Positions 16,898 through 26,021 of a DNA stretch of 64,000 nt are shown in pieces. Origin of the DNA: Rhodospirillales bacterium (GTDB lineage: Bacteria; Pseudomonadota; Alphaproteobacteria; CACIAM-22H2); assembly GCA_016794025.1 (NCBI GenBank), contig JAEUKX010000031.1:62001-126000 (forward strand). Direction: 5' to 3'. Each line of letters opens with the position of its first letter. Position 1 is the stretch's first letter. Made by a program: the position numbers and the translations under genes. The notes under the pieces are model-generated. The model was not told the origin of the DNA and ran no database searches. It worked only from the letters and a program-made list of their open reading frames with translations.

Positions 16898-18319
16898 ATG
16901 GCGGATGCCGCCGAACAATTCGACGTCGTCATCGCCGGGGGCGGGAACGCCGCACTTTGCGCGGCGATCGCCGCCCGCCGGGCAGGCGCATCGGTCGTCG
17001 TGCTCGAAGGCGCACCCCGGTTCTATCGCGGCGGCAACACCCGCCACACCCGCAACATGCGCTGCGCGCACGATACCGCGACCGCGACGCTCACCGGCCC
17101 CTACACCGAGGATGAGTTTTTCGACGACATCCTGAAGGTGACCGAAGGCAAGACCGACAAGCCCCTGGCACGCATGATGGTCGCGCGGTCGAAGGACATG
17201 CTCGACTGGATCCAGGCGCAGGGCGTTCGCTTCCAGCCGTCTCTGGGCGGCACACTCAGTCTCGGACGGACGAATTCGTTCTTTCTCGGCGGCGGGCGTG
17301 CGATGCTCAATTCGCTCTACCGCACGGCGGAATCGCTCGGTGTCGTCACGCGTTTCGAAAGCGAAGTCGTCGCGATCGACTCCGGCGGCGGCGCATTCGA
17401 AGGCGTCACGGTCCGAACGAACGGCCAAGAAAGGCGGGTGCGCGGCCGCGCGTTCGTTGCTGCCGCAGGCGGCTTCGAGGCGAATATCGACTGGCTGCGC
17501 GAGGGCTGGGGCACGCCCGCCGACAATTTCCTGATCCGGGGTACGCCGTACAACAAGGGGCACGTGCTGCGCATGCTGCTCGATGCCGGCATGGCGCCTG
17601 TCGGCGATCCCACGCAGTGCCACGCCGTCGCCATCGACGCGCGCGCGCCAAGATTCGACGGCGGGATCATCACACGCCTCGACTGCGTGGTTTTCGGTAT
17701 CGTGGTAAACCGCGAGGCGAAGCGGTTCTACGACGAAGGCGAAGATGTCTGGCCCAAGCGCTACGCCATCTGGGGCCGGCTGGTGGCAAGGCAACCCGGC
17801 CAGATTGCCTACATCGTTTTCGACTCCCGCTCGCTCCGGCTTTTCATGCCGTCGCTCTATCCGCCGATCCAGGGCGCGACCATCGAGGAACTCGCGGGCA
17901 AGCTCGAACTCGACGGCGCGACGCTGCGCGCGACCGTCGAGGAATTCAACGCGGCGGTCCGCCCCGGCACATTCAATCCCGACATTCTCGACGACTGCCG
18001 CACGGAGGGCGTGTCGCCGCCCAAATCGCACTGGGCGCGCACGATTGCCGAAGCACCGTTCTACGCCTATCCGGTCCGGCCGGGGATCACCTTCACCTAT
18101 CTCGGCGTCCGCGTGGATGCGCAGGCCCGCATCCAGCGCGCGAACGGAGATGCGTGTGCGAACATGTTCGCGGCGGGCGAGATCATGGCCGGCAACGTGC
18201 TCGGCCACGGCTACGCGGCCGGGATCGGAATGACGATCGGCAGCGTCTTCGGGAAGCTCGCCGGCGAAGGCGCCGCAGCGGCCGCACTCGGGGCCGCGGA
18301 TGGGGTGCAGGTCGCATGA
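16898..18319 (+). CDS. tcuA: FAD-dependent tricarballylate dehydrogenase-like protein
   Basis: A 473-residue flavoprotein of the fumarate reductase/succinate dehydrogenase flavoprotein superfamily. It has an N-terminal Rossmann motif GGGNAA (residues 14-19), RGGNTRHTRNMRCAHD, which is typical of TcuA, and a C-terminal FAD-binding AGEIMAGNVLGHGYAAGIGM. TcuA oxidises tricarballylate to cis-aconitate. The ATG at 16898 was preferred over a GTG six bases upstream. Its stop overlaps the tcuB start as ATGA. It heads a six-gene unit with a TRAP importer. The exact substrate in this organism is inferred from family and context. Confidence 0.88.
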   Translation: MADAAEQFDVVIAGGGNAALCAAIAARRAGASVVVLEGAPRFYRGGNTRHTRNMRCAHDTATATLTGPYTEDEFFDDILKVTEGKTDKPLARMMVARSKDMLDWIQAQGVRFQPSLGGTLSLGRTNSFFLGGGRAMLNSLYRTAESLGVVTRFESEVVAIDSGGGAFEGVTVRTNGQERRVRGRAFVAAAGGFEANIDWLREGWGTPADNFLIRGTPYNKGHVLRMLLDAGMAPVGDPTQCHAVAIDARAPRFDGGIITRLDCVVFGIVVNREAKRFYDEGEDVWPKRYAIWGRLVARQPGQIAYIVFDSRSLRLFMPSLYPPIQGATIEELAGKLELDGATLRATVEEFNAAVRPGTFNPDILDDCRTEGVSPPKSHWARTIAEAPFYAYPVRPGITFTYLGVRVDAQARIQRANGDACANMFAAGEIMAGNVLGHGYAAGIGMTIGSVFGKLAGEGAAAAALGAADGVQVA

Positions 18320-19431
18320 ACACGATCGAACATGGCTCACCCGCACTGGCGGAAGCCGACCGCCTGATGACGGTCTGCAATTCGTGCCGATACTGCGAGG
18401 GGCTCTGCGCCGTGTTTCCGGCAATGGAAGCGCGCCGGGCGTTCGCCGACGCCGATCTCGACTATCTTGCAAATCTTTGCCACGCCTGCGGCGCCTGTCA
18501 TGCCGACTGCCAATACGCGCCGCCGCACGAATTCAACGTCAATGTTCCACGCGTGCTGGCCGACGTCCGCGAGGAGAGCTATGCGCGCTATGTCTGGCCG
18601 AAAGCCTTTGCGCCGCTTTTCGCGCGCAACGGGCTTGCGGTCGCGCTCGCGCTCGCTCTGAGCGTTGCGGCCTTCATCGCGGGCTTCGTCGCGATCGGCG
18701 ATCCGCAGGCACTATGGGCGGCCGGCTCCGAGCCGGGCGCGTTCTATCGCGTGATGCCGCACAACACGATGGCCGGGCTCTTCGGTCTGGCCGGCGCCTA
18801 TTCGCTCGCGGCGCTGACCTTTTCGCTTTTCAAATTCTGGCGTGAGACCGGTGCTGCTTCGGCCGGTGCGTTCGACTGGCCGTCCCTATGGCAGGCGACG
18901 AAGGACGCCGCACGTCTGCGGTATCTCGACGGTGGCGGCGCGGGGTGCACGGTCGATACGACGGGTACGCCCGACCGGCGGCGGATCGCACATCACGCAA
19001 CTTTCTACGGCTTCCTATTGTGCGCCGCAGCAACGGCTGTGGCGACCGTGTACCACTTCATTCTCGGTCGCGAGGCACCCTATCCGTGGTGGGATATTCC
19101 GGTGGTTCTCGGCACCTTCGGCGGAATCGGCCTGATCATCGGGCCCATCGGGTTGCTGCACATGCGTCAATCGCGCAGCCCGTTGCTGACCGGCACGCGC
19201 CAGACCGGCATGGATACAGGCTTTCTGGCAATGCTGGTCCTTGTCGCCGCGAGTGGCCTGGCCCTGCTTGTCCTGCGTGCGACCCCCGCGATGGGGCTGC
19301 TGCTTGCCTTCCATTTGGGCACCGTATTTTCGCTGTTTGTAACGATGCCGTATGGGAAGTTCGTCCACGGCCTGTACCGTTTCATGTCGCTTGTCAGGTA
19401 TTCCCATGAAATGCGACTAATGCGCTCATAA
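18316..19431 (+). CDS. tcuB: Tricarballylate-utilisation Fe-S/membrane protein
   Basis: This 371-residue protein has two N-terminal 4Fe-4S cysteine clusters, CNSCRYCEGLC (residues 21-31) and CHACGACHADC (55-65), then a membrane part with about six helices and histidines that could ligate haem or quinone. TcuB is thought to pass electrons from reduced TcuA to the quinone pool. A translational ATGA overlap with tcuA supports a functional pair. The length and order of domains match known TcuB (CitB) proteins. The start was set by the overlap; the open frame extends much further upstream inside tcuA but out of frame with any family feature. Confidence 0.9.
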   Translation: MNTIEHGSPALAEADRLMTVCNSCRYCEGLCAVFPAMEARRAFADADLDYLANLCHACGACHADCQYAPPHEFNVNVPRVLADVREESYARYVWPKAFAPLFARNGLAVALALALSVAAFIAGFVAIGDPQALWAAGSEPGAFYRVMPHNTMAGLFGLAGAYSLAALTFSLFKFWRETGAASAGAFDWPSLWQATKDAARLRYLDGGGAGCTVDTTGTPDRRRIAHHATFYGFLLCAAATAVATVYHFILGREAPYPWWDIPVVLGTFGGIGLIIGPIGLLHMRQSRSPLLTGTRQTGMDTGFLAMLVLVAASGLALLVLRATPAMGLLLAFHLGTVFSLFVTMPYGKFVHGLYRFMSLVRYSHEMRLMRS

Positions 19432-19436
19432 AGCGC

Positions 19437-19460
19437 GTCCGCCGGCAAATAGCGGCGGAC
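19437..19460 (+). repeat. Hairpin between tcuB and dctP
   Basis: GTCCGCCG (19437-19444) and CGGCGGAC (19453-19460) form a perfect 8-bp stem around an 8-base loop, six bases after the tcuB stop. No T-run follows, so it looks more like an RNA-processing or stability element than a classic terminator. Confidence 0.55.
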
Positions 19461-19529
19461 ACAGCCAATTGCCAGTGACGTCGCTCGAATCTTCGGGGCC
19501 GGCGATCACGTGAAACAAGGGAGGCAAAC

Positions 19530-20537
19530 ATGAAGTTCACGCGTCGCCAGTTCACGATCGGTGCTGCCGCTACGGCGACCGCGCTCGCCTGCCCGGCGAT
19601 CGCCCAGAACGCGCCGATCGTCATCAAGTTCAGCCACGTCGCGGCCGAAGACACACCCAAGGGCAAGGGTGCGAACAAGTTCAAGGAGCTTGCCGAGAAA
19701 TACACGCAAGGCAAGGTCAAGGTCGAGCACTACCCCAACTCGCAGCTCTACAAGGACAAGGAAGAGATCGAGGCGCTCCAGCTCGGCGCGGTCCAGCTGC
19801 TTGCCCCGTCGACGGCGAAATTCGCCCCGCTCGGCGCCAAGGAGTTTGAGGCGCTCGACATGCCGTTCCTCTACCGCGACGACGCGCATTTCCAGAAGAT
19901 CGCGGCGGGTCCGGTCGGCAAGTTCCTGTTCGAGAAGCTCGAGCCCAAGGGCGTCAAGGGCCTGGGCTTCTGGGACAACGGCTTCTACTACATCACCTCG
20001 AACCGGCCGCTCGTGAAGCCGGCCGACTTCAAGGGCCTCAAGGTCCGGATCTCCGGCTCGAAGGTCGCCGACCAGTACTTCCGTGCCGTCGGCGGAATTC
20101 CGCAGATCATCGCCTTCTCCGAAGTCTATCACGCCATGCAGACGGGCGTTGTCGACGCGGGCGAGAACTCGGCGTCGAACATCCTGACGCAGAAGTTCCA
20201 CGAGGTGCAGAGCCACATCACCGGCATGAACCACGGCCACCTTCAGTACGCCGTGATCACGAACACGAAGTTCTGGGCAGGCCTGCCGAACGACATCCGC
20301 ACGCAGCTCGAAAAGGCGATGAACGAGGCGAATGTCTACACGAACTCGATCGCGCTCCAGGAAAATGTCGACGCGATGGCGGAGATCAAGAAGTCCGGCA
20401 AGACGACGGTCCGGATCCTGACGCCGGAAGAGACCAAGCCGTGGCGCGAAGCGATGATGCCCGTCTACAAGTGGGCCGAAGGCCGCGTCGGCAAGGAGAT
20501 CCTCGACCTCATCGCGAAGCAGTCCGCGGCGGTCTGA
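19530..20537 (+). CDS. dctP: TRAP transporter substrate-binding protein, DctP family
   Basis: A 335-residue periplasmic protein with a twin-arginine-like signal (RRQFTIGAAATATALACP) and the DctP fold. It has FKELAEKYTQGKVKVEHYPN near the N-terminus, FLYRDDAHFQK, the hinge GFWDNGFYYITSNRP and the substrate-contacting arginine in KGLKVRISGSK. It captures an organic acid for the fused DctQM permease that follows. A good GGGAGG site precedes the ATG. Context with tcuAB suggests a tricarboxylate such as tricarballylate or aconitate, but DctP proteins also bind many dicarboxylates and sugar acids. Confidence 0.93.
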   Translation: MKFTRRQFTIGAAATATALACPAIAQNAPIVIKFSHVAAEDTPKGKGANKFKELAEKYTQGKVKVEHYPNSQLYKDKEEIEALQLGAVQLLAPSTAKFAPLGAKEFEALDMPFLYRDDAHFQKIAAGPVGKFLFEKLEPKGVKGLGFWDNGFYYITSNRPLVKPADFKGLKVRISGSKVADQYFRAVGGIPQIIAFSEVYHAMQTGVVDAGENSASNILTQKFHEVQSHITGMNHGHLQYAVITNTKFWAGLPNDIRTQLEKAMNEANVYTNSIALQENVDAMAEIKKSGKTTVRILTPEETKPWREAMMPVYKWAEGRVGKEILDLIAKQSAAV

Positions 20538-20549
20538 CGACCGCGACGG

Positions 20550-20578
20550 CCGGGGCGGATCGATGCGATCCGCCCCGG
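20550..20578 (+). repeat. Strong hairpin after dctP
   Basis: CCGGGGCGGATCG (20550-20562), a 3-base loop and CGATCCGCCCCGG (20566-20578) form a perfect 13-bp stem 12 bases after the dctP stop. There is no T-run after it. Such structures often protect the upstream binding-protein mRNA and reduce read-through to the permease gene. Confidence 0.7.
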
Positions 20579-20615
20579 AATCGGAAAAAGAAGATTCGAT
20601 CCAACGGGCGGCAGC

Positions 20616-22634
20616 ATGAAGATTCTCGACCAACTTGAGGAACTGATCATCAAGTTCCTCATCGCGGCTGCGACGCTCGTCATCCTGGTGGCCGTCATCC
20701 ACCGGTACGGCTCGGGAATGTCGGCCGATCTCGCCGCCTGGGCGACGGCCAAAGGCATGGCCCAGCTTGCCGCCTTCTTCGATGCGATCTTCTCCTGGCT
20801 CGTTTCCTGGGACCTTTCCTGGGCCCAGGAACTTTGCATCTACATGTTCGTCTGGATGGCCAAGTTCGGCGCCGCATACGGCGTGCGTACCGGCATCCAT
20901 GTCGGCGTCGATGTCTTCGTCAACATGGTCAATCCGCGCGACCGGAAACGGACGATCCTGTTCGGCCTGTTCTGCGGCGCGCTCTTCACGGGCCTGATCG
21001 CCTCACTTGGCGCCGATTTCGTCTGGCACATCTCGCAGACCGGCCAGCATTCGAACGATCTCGAAGTGCCGATGTGGCTCGTCTACCTTGCCATCCCGCT
21101 CGGCTCTGCGCTGATGTGCTTCCGCTTCCTCCAGGTCGCCTTCTATTTCCGGCGGACGGGCGAACTTCCCCATCACGACCACGGCGCGGTCGACGGCGTG
21201 GAAGCCGATGCGAGCCAGAATACCGCCCCCATCAAGGCCGCCGCCCCCGGCGAGCGCAAGGCGCTGGGCTGGTCGCTCTTCGTGGCGCCGATCGCGCTGA
21301 CCGGCATCTGCCTGCTGCAGCATTTCGGGTTGATCGAGCTGCCCGAAGGTCTGCGCGCCGCGATGATTTTCCTGCTGCTCGTATCGATGATGCTCACCGG
21401 CATGCCGATCTCGATCGCGCTGGGCCTTACGGTGCTGATCTTCATCTTCACGATGACGGCGGTGCCGGCGCAGTCTGTCGCGCTGAAGCTCTTCACGGGG
21501 ATCGAGAAGTTCGAGATCATGGCGATCCCGTTCTTCATCCTGGCGGGCAATTTTCTTACGCACGGCGGCGTCGCCCGCCGCATGATCAACTTCGCGACGT
21601 CGATGGTCGGGCATTTCCATGGCGGCCTCGGCCTCGCCGCCGTTCTCGCCTGTGCGCTGTTCGCCGCGGTGTCCGGCTCGTCGCCCGCGACCGTCGTGGC
21701 GATCGGCTCGGTCATCCTGCCGGCCATGGTCAAGCAGGGCTTTCCGCCGCGCTTCGGCGCCGGCGTCGTCGCGACGTCCGGCGCACTCGGCATCCTGATC
21801 CCGCCGTCGATCGCGATGGTGCTGTACGCGGTCTCGACGAATACCTCGGTCGGGCAGCTTTTCATCGCCGGCATCGTGCCGGGCATCGTCCTGGCGACGC
21901 TTCTCGGCATCACGACATGGTACCGCGCACGACGCTTCGGCTATCCGCGCCAGCCAAAGGCAACGTTCACCGAGCGAGTGGACGCCTTCAAGGAATCCGG
22001 CTGGGGCCTGTTCCTCGTCGTCATCGTGATCGGCGGCATCTATACCGGCCTGTTCACGCCGACCGAAGCCGCGGCAATCAGTGCCGTCTACGCGTTCGTC
22101 ATTGCCGTCTTCGTCTACAAGGACATGCGGCTTCGCGACGTGCCGCGCGTTCTGCTCGCATCGGCGAACATGAGCGCGATGCTGCTCTACATCATCACCA
22201 ATGCGGTCCTGTTCTCGTTCGTCATGAGCAACGAGAACATTCCCCAGCAGCTTGCGCAGTGGCTGATCGAACAGGGCTTCGGCTGGATCACGTTCCTGCT
22301 CGTGGTCAACATCATCCTCCTGTTGGCCGGCAACGTGATGGAGCCATCCTCGATCATCCTCATCATGGCGCCGATCCTTTTCCCCGTCGCGACGCGCCTT
22401 GGCATCGACCCGATCCATTTCGGCATCCTGATCACGGTCAACATGGAAATCGGCATGTGCCATCCGCCAGTCGGCCTGAACCTCTACGTGGCGTCCGGCG
22501 TGGCGAAGATGGGCATCACCGAACTGACCGTCGCCGTCTGGCCGTGGCTGATGACGATGCTTGGCTTCCTGGTCGTCGTGACCTACTGGCCGGCCCTCAG
22601 CCTGTGGCTGCCGACCGTGCTCGGGATGCGCTGA
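20616..22634 (+). CDS. TRAP transporter fused small and large permease (DctQ-DctM)
   Basis: The 672-residue membrane protein fuses the two TRAP membrane subunits. Residues 1 to about 190 are DctQ-like, with four helices and the conserved WAQELCIYMFVWMAKFGAA region. After a hydrophilic linker (about 190-220) comes DctM, with LLLVSMMLTGMPISIALGL, AIPFFILAGNFLTHGG, AVSGSSPATVVAIGS and MCHPPVGLNLYV, the sodium- and substrate-binding scoop motifs. It drives secondary uptake of the acid bound by the upstream DctP. Fused QM forms are a known TRAP variant. Confidence 0.93.
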   Translation: MKILDQLEELIIKFLIAAATLVILVAVIHRYGSGMSADLAAWATAKGMAQLAAFFDAIFSWLVSWDLSWAQELCIYMFVWMAKFGAAYGVRTGIHVGVDVFVNMVNPRDRKRTILFGLFCGALFTGLIASLGADFVWHISQTGQHSNDLEVPMWLVYLAIPLGSALMCFRFLQVAFYFRRTGELPHHDHGAVDGVEADASQNTAPIKAAAPGERKALGWSLFVAPIALTGICLLQHFGLIELPEGLRAAMIFLLLVSMMLTGMPISIALGLTVLIFIFTMTAVPAQSVALKLFTGIEKFEIMAIPFFILAGNFLTHGGVARRMINFATSMVGHFHGGLGLAAVLACALFAAVSGSSPATVVAIGSVILPAMVKQGFPPRFGAGVVATSGALGILIPPSIAMVLYAVSTNTSVGQLFIAGIVPGIVLATLLGITTWYRARRFGYPRQPKATFTERVDAFKESGWGLFLVVIVIGGIYTGLFTPTEAAAISAVYAFVIAVFVYKDMRLRDVPRVLLASANMSAMLLYIITNAVLFSFVMSNENIPQQLAQWLIEQGFGWITFLLVVNIILLLAGNVMEPSSIILIMAPILFPVATRLGIDPIHFGILITVNMEIGMCHPPVGLNLYVASGVAKMGITELTVAVWPWLMTMLGFLVVVTYWPALSLWLPTVLGMR

Positions 22635-22690
22635 TCGTCCAGGCTGCGCATTCCGACTTCCGACATTCGAGCCGAACAAGAGAGACGAAC

Positions 22691-23770
22691 ATGCGCGACC
22701 TGATCGCAATACCCTGCATTTTCATGCGCGGCGGCACGTCGCGCGGCCCCTATTTCCTCGCCACCGACCTCCCGGCCGAGACGGCCGAGCGCGACCGCGT
22801 GCTGCTGGCCGCAATGGGCTCGCCCGACCCGCGCCAGATCGACGGCATGGGCGGCGCCACGACCCTCACCAGCAAGGTCGCGATCGTCTCCAAATCGAGC
22901 CAGCCCGGCTGCGACGTCGACTATCTGTTCGCCCAGGTCGACGTGTCGAAGCCGCTTGTCGACACCGCGCCGTCGTGCGGCAACATGCTGGCAGGCGTCG
23001 CGCCATTCGCCATCGAGCGGGGTCTCGTGTCGGCGAAGGACGGCAAGACGAGGGTGATGATCTACAACGTAAACACCCAGTCCCGGATCGAAGCCATCGT
23101 CGAGACACCGGGCGGAGAAGTCGCTTATACGGGCGACGCGCGCATCGACGGCGTGCCCGGCACGGCGGCGCCCATCGTCCTCAACTTCATGGACGTCGTT
23201 GGATCGGTCACGGGCAAGATGCTGCCCACCGGAAACCTGCGCGACAAGATCGACGGCGTCGACGTCACCTGCATCGACGTGGCGATGCCGATGATCCTGC
23301 TGCGGGCAGCCGATTTCGGGCTATCGGGGACCGAAGGCAAGGACGCTTTCGACGGAAACAAGGAGCGCATGGCTCGGATCGAGAAGATCCGCCTGCAAGC
23401 CGGCAAGATGATGGGGCTCGGCGACGTATCCGACAAGGTCGTGCCGAAGGTCGGCGTTCTTTCGGCGCCCACGAAAGGCGGCACGATAACCTCGCGCTAC
23501 CTGACGCCTCACGCCCTCCACGCCGCGCACGCCGTCACCGGCGGCGTCTGCGTGGCGTCGGCCTGTGCGCTCGAGGGCACGATCGCGCACGAATTCGCAA
23601 AGCCCGACGGCGCCAACCCGCGCACCGTCCTGATCGAGCATCCTTCCGGCGACATAGACGTTCTGCTGACCGTTTCGGGCAAAGGGTCCGACATGAACGT
23701 GGTCGCCGGCACGTTGCGCACGGCCCGCCTGCTGATGCGCGGCGAGATCATGGTGCCACGCGCGCGCTGA
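22691..23770 (+). CDS. PrpF/GalD/LigU-family isomerase
   Basis: A 359-residue protein of the PrpF fold (two diaminopimelate-epimerase-like halves). It begins with IPCIFMRGGTSRGPYF, the hallmark of PrpF and 4-oxalomesaconate tautomerase (GalD, LigU), and has a catalytic-cysteine-type APSCGNMLAGVAPFA. Family members move double bonds or change geometry in unsaturated tricarboxylates, including 2-methylaconitate, aconitate and 4-oxalomesaconate. Next to tcuAB, an aconitate isomerase role (trans- to cis-aconitate) is attractive. GAGAGAC before the ATG serves as ribosome-binding site. Specificity is inference. Confidence 0.85.
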   Translation: MRDLIAIPCIFMRGGTSRGPYFLATDLPAETAERDRVLLAAMGSPDPRQIDGMGGATTLTSKVAIVSKSSQPGCDVDYLFAQVDVSKPLVDTAPSCGNMLAGVAPFAIERGLVSAKDGKTRVMIYNVNTQSRIEAIVETPGGEVAYTGDARIDGVPGTAAPIVLNFMDVVGSVTGKMLPTGNLRDKIDGVDVTCIDVAMPMILLRAADFGLSGTEGKDAFDGNKERMARIEKIRLQAGKMMGLGDVSDKVVPKVGVLSAPTKGGTITSRYLTPHALHAAHAVTGGVCVASACALEGTIAHEFAKPDGANPRTVLIEHPSGDIDVLLTVSGKGSDMNVVAGTLRTARLLMRGEIMVPRAR

Positions 23771-23791
23771 ACCTTCCGTCGGGAGCGAGCC

Positions 23792-25141
23792 ATGGCAAGC
23801 ACCGTTTTCGATTCCGCCCTGTTTCGCGACATGTTCGGAACGGCGGACATGCGCGCCGTCTTCGCCGACGAGGCGCTTGTCGCCCGCTATCTAGAGGCAG
23901 AAGCCGCACTTGCGCGTGCGCAGGCGCGCCTCGGCGCCATTCCCGCCGCGGCGGCCGACGCGATCGACCGTGCTGCGCGAACGGTCAAGATCGATTTCGA
24001 GAAACTGCGGCGCGAGACGGAGATCGTCGGTTACCCGATCCTGCCACTCGTCGCCCAGCTTGCGACTGCCGCAGGTGACGCCGGCGGCTACGTCCATTGG
24101 GGCGCCACGACCCAGGACATCATGGACAGCGCCAACGTGCTGCAGTTCCGCGCGGCGCTCGCCCTCGTCGAAGCCGATCTGCGTGACCTGCGCAGGATCC
24201 TCATTGACCTCGCACGGCGCCATCGCGACACGCCGATGGCAGGCCGAACGCACCTCCAGCAGGCCCTTCCGATTACCTTCGGCTACAAGGTCGCGGTTTG
24301 GCTCTCCTCGATCGAACGGCATATCGAACGGCTGTCGCAGCTTCTCCCGCGCGTCCTGGTCGGCGAGTTTTCAGGTGCGGCGGGAACGCTCGCCTCGATC
24401 GGTCCCGGCGGGCTGGAAATGCAGCGCCTGTTTTGCGAGGAGCTGGGGCTCGGCCAGCCGGCGATCACCTGGCATGTCGCTCGCGACGGCTTCGCCGAGG
24501 CAATCGCGTTTCTCGGGCTGGTCACTGGCACGCTCGGCAAGATAGCCAGTGACGTGATGATGATGGCATCGACGGAATTCGGCGAGGTCGCAGAACCGTT
24601 CGTTCCGCACCGCGGCGCCTCGTCGACGATGCCGCAGAAGCGCAATCCGATTTCCAGCGAACTGATGCTCGCCGCCGCTAAGGGCGTGCGCCAGCAAGTC
24701 GCCGGCATGCTCGACGGCATGATTCACGATTTCGAGCGCGCGACCGGACCGTGGCATCTCGAGTGGGCAGTCGTTCCAGAATGCTTCCTGCTGACGGCGA
24801 CGGCACTGGCCAATGCACGGTTCATGCTTGGCGGACTTGTCGTCAACGCGGCGCGCATGCGCGGCAACCTGGACATCACGCGCGGCCTCATCGTGGCCGA
24901 AGCCGTAATGATGGCCGCAGCCCCCAAACTCGGCCGCCAGCGCGCGCACGATATCGTCTACGCCGCGTGCCGCACGGCGATCGAGAACGACAGGCCGCTC
25001 GCGGACGTTCTTTCGGAAGTGCCAGCGGTTGTCGAGACTTTGGGCGGCCGCGCGGCCATCGGTCGGCATTGCGATCCGGCGAACTACCTCGGTCTCTGCG
25101 GCGAAATGGTCGATCGGGCGATCGCGGCCTGCAAGGCCTGA
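23792..25141 (+). CDS. Fumarase/aspartase-superfamily lyase, PcaB/adenylosuccinate-lyase-like
   Basis: A 449-residue member of the superfamily that cleaves or forms C-N, C-O or C-C bonds next to carboxylates. The three signature regions are visible: HWGATTQDIMDSANVLQ, GRTHLQQALPITFGYK and the flexible loop GASSTMPQKRNP with the catalytic serine. The pattern HWGATTQD is closest to 3-carboxy-cis,cis-muconate cycloisomerase (PcaB), but no protocatechuate genes are nearby. It is the last gene of the tcuAB-TRAP-prpF-like unit, 21 bases downstream. A lyase step on a tricarboxylate, or hydration or amination of aconitate, would fit; neither is proven. Confidence 0.8.
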   Translation: MASTVFDSALFRDMFGTADMRAVFADEALVARYLEAEAALARAQARLGAIPAAAADAIDRAARTVKIDFEKLRRETEIVGYPILPLVAQLATAAGDAGGYVHWGATTQDIMDSANVLQFRAALALVEADLRDLRRILIDLARRHRDTPMAGRTHLQQALPITFGYKVAVWLSSIERHIERLSQLLPRVLVGEFSGAAGTLASIGPGGLEMQRLFCEELGLGQPAITWHVARDGFAEAIAFLGLVTGTLGKIASDVMMMASTEFGEVAEPFVPHRGASSTMPQKRNPISSELMLAAAKGVRQQVAGMLDGMIHDFERATGPWHLEWAVVPECFLLTATALANARFMLGGLVVNAARMRGNLDITRGLIVAEAVMMAAAPKLGRQRAHDIVYAACRTAIENDRPLADVLSEVPAVVETLGGRAAIGRHCDPANYLGLCGEMVDRAIAACKA

Positions 25142-25148
25142 TCGACGG

Positions 25149-25931
25149 TCAGTCGCCGGACCCGAGTTCGGCGCGCAGTTCGTCGAAATTGACCGAGAAC
25201 CCGGTCGCGGCGGTCATCGTCGCCCGTTCGGCCTCGCCGAGCGCATCGTATGTCGCCACCCATGCAGCGAGTATCAGCCGGATCTGCGCTGGACCGACCA
25301 GATCTCGACTGATGCCGCGGCCGGTCCGGACGACGACATTGGCCGACAGACTCACTTGCCCGGTCTGGGTATTGAGGATGCCCAGCATGTGGTTGACTCT
25401 GGCATCGAAGTGGCGGAACGCCGCCGGCAGGCGCACGAGAACCTGCCACCAGATCGGCTGGGCCGTCCGGTAGAAACGCTTCCAGTCGACGCCGTCGCGC
25501 TCGGTACACGCCGCAACGATCTTGTCGGTCTCCGCGACCAGCGCGCGCTCGAGTTCCTCGCCCAGGATTAGCCGCGCGAAGTGGCGGATCCCGTGATGGA
25601 TTTCGCGCGGCAACTTGCCCGCTTCGAAAAGCGGGGAAAGCGGCTTGCAAAGTAGACGCCCGAACGCATCCTTGCGAAGCAGGCGTGCCCAGCGATGGCG
25701 CAGTTCCTGCCCGAGCCCGGTCAGTGCCACTTCGGCGATCTTCGAGATCCGGCCGCTATTCATCATCTCGCTCATCGCGAGGTTCAGGTCGGACAGCTGG
25801 ATTGGGTCCGAATCCGTCTTGAGGCGGGCCTGGACCGTTTCGATGAAGCCGCACAGCACCTCGACCGCGAGCACCTCGAGCTTCTTCAGCTCCTCGCTAC
25901 CGGACACAGGGCCTGCTTCGGTGTCGGCCAT
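25149..25931 (-). CDS. Protein of unknown function, 260 residues
   Basis: I do not recognise this protein. It has no signal peptide or membrane helix and is mostly helical. Regions that look structured are KLEVLAVEVLCGFIETVQA, HHGIRHFARLILGEELERAL and QIRLILAAWVATYDAL. The central part is rich in basic and aromatic residues (WKRFYRTAQPIWWQVLVRL). It is encoded as a single gene facing the lyase gene, with 7 bases between stop codons. A short palindrome lies over its ribosome-binding region. Confidence 0.7.
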   Translation of the reverse strand: MADTEAGPVSGSEELKKLEVLAVEVLCGFIETVQARLKTDSDPIQLSDLNLAMSEMMNSGRISKIAEVALTGLGQELRHRWARLLRKDAFGRLLCKPLSPLFEAGKLPREIHHGIRHFARLILGEELERALVAETDKIVAACTERDGVDWKRFYRTAQPIWWQVLVRLPAAFRHFDARVNHMLGILNTQTGQVSLSANVVVRTGRGISRDLVGPAQIRLILAAWVATYDALGEAERATMTAATGFSVNFDELRAELGSGD

Positions 25932-25941
25932 GGCCGAATCC

Positions 25942-25955
25942 TCTCTGCACAGAGA
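25942..25955 (-). promoter_or_regulatory. Palindrome at the ribosome-binding region of the 260-residue gene
   Basis: TCTCTG, CA, CAGAGA is a perfect 14-base palindrome whose right arm on the minus strand merges with the AGAGAGGAT Shine-Dalgarno sequence. As RNA it would give a 5-bp stem with a four-base loop; as DNA it could be an operator. Confidence 0.35.
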
Positions 25956-26021
25956 ATTGGCTTGCGCCGTACGGCCGTCAAGTCATGCCGCAGTGCAATA
26001 TTCTGCGGCCCGGCGCATGGC

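Noticed and set aside
20834-22690. Long plus-strand extension of the PrpF-like gene
   Set aside because: It overlaps the whole TRAP permease gene in another frame and is Arg/His-rich, as shadow frames are here. The conserved start is at 22691.
16790-25141. A genomic island integrated at tRNA-Gly
   Set aside because: I found no integrase, no second copy of the tRNA 3' end, and no change of base composition in the cassette after it.
25149-25931. Annotation of the 260-residue protein as a TetR- or DUF-family regulator
   Set aside because: No helix-turn-helix at the N-terminus and no family motif that I can name.
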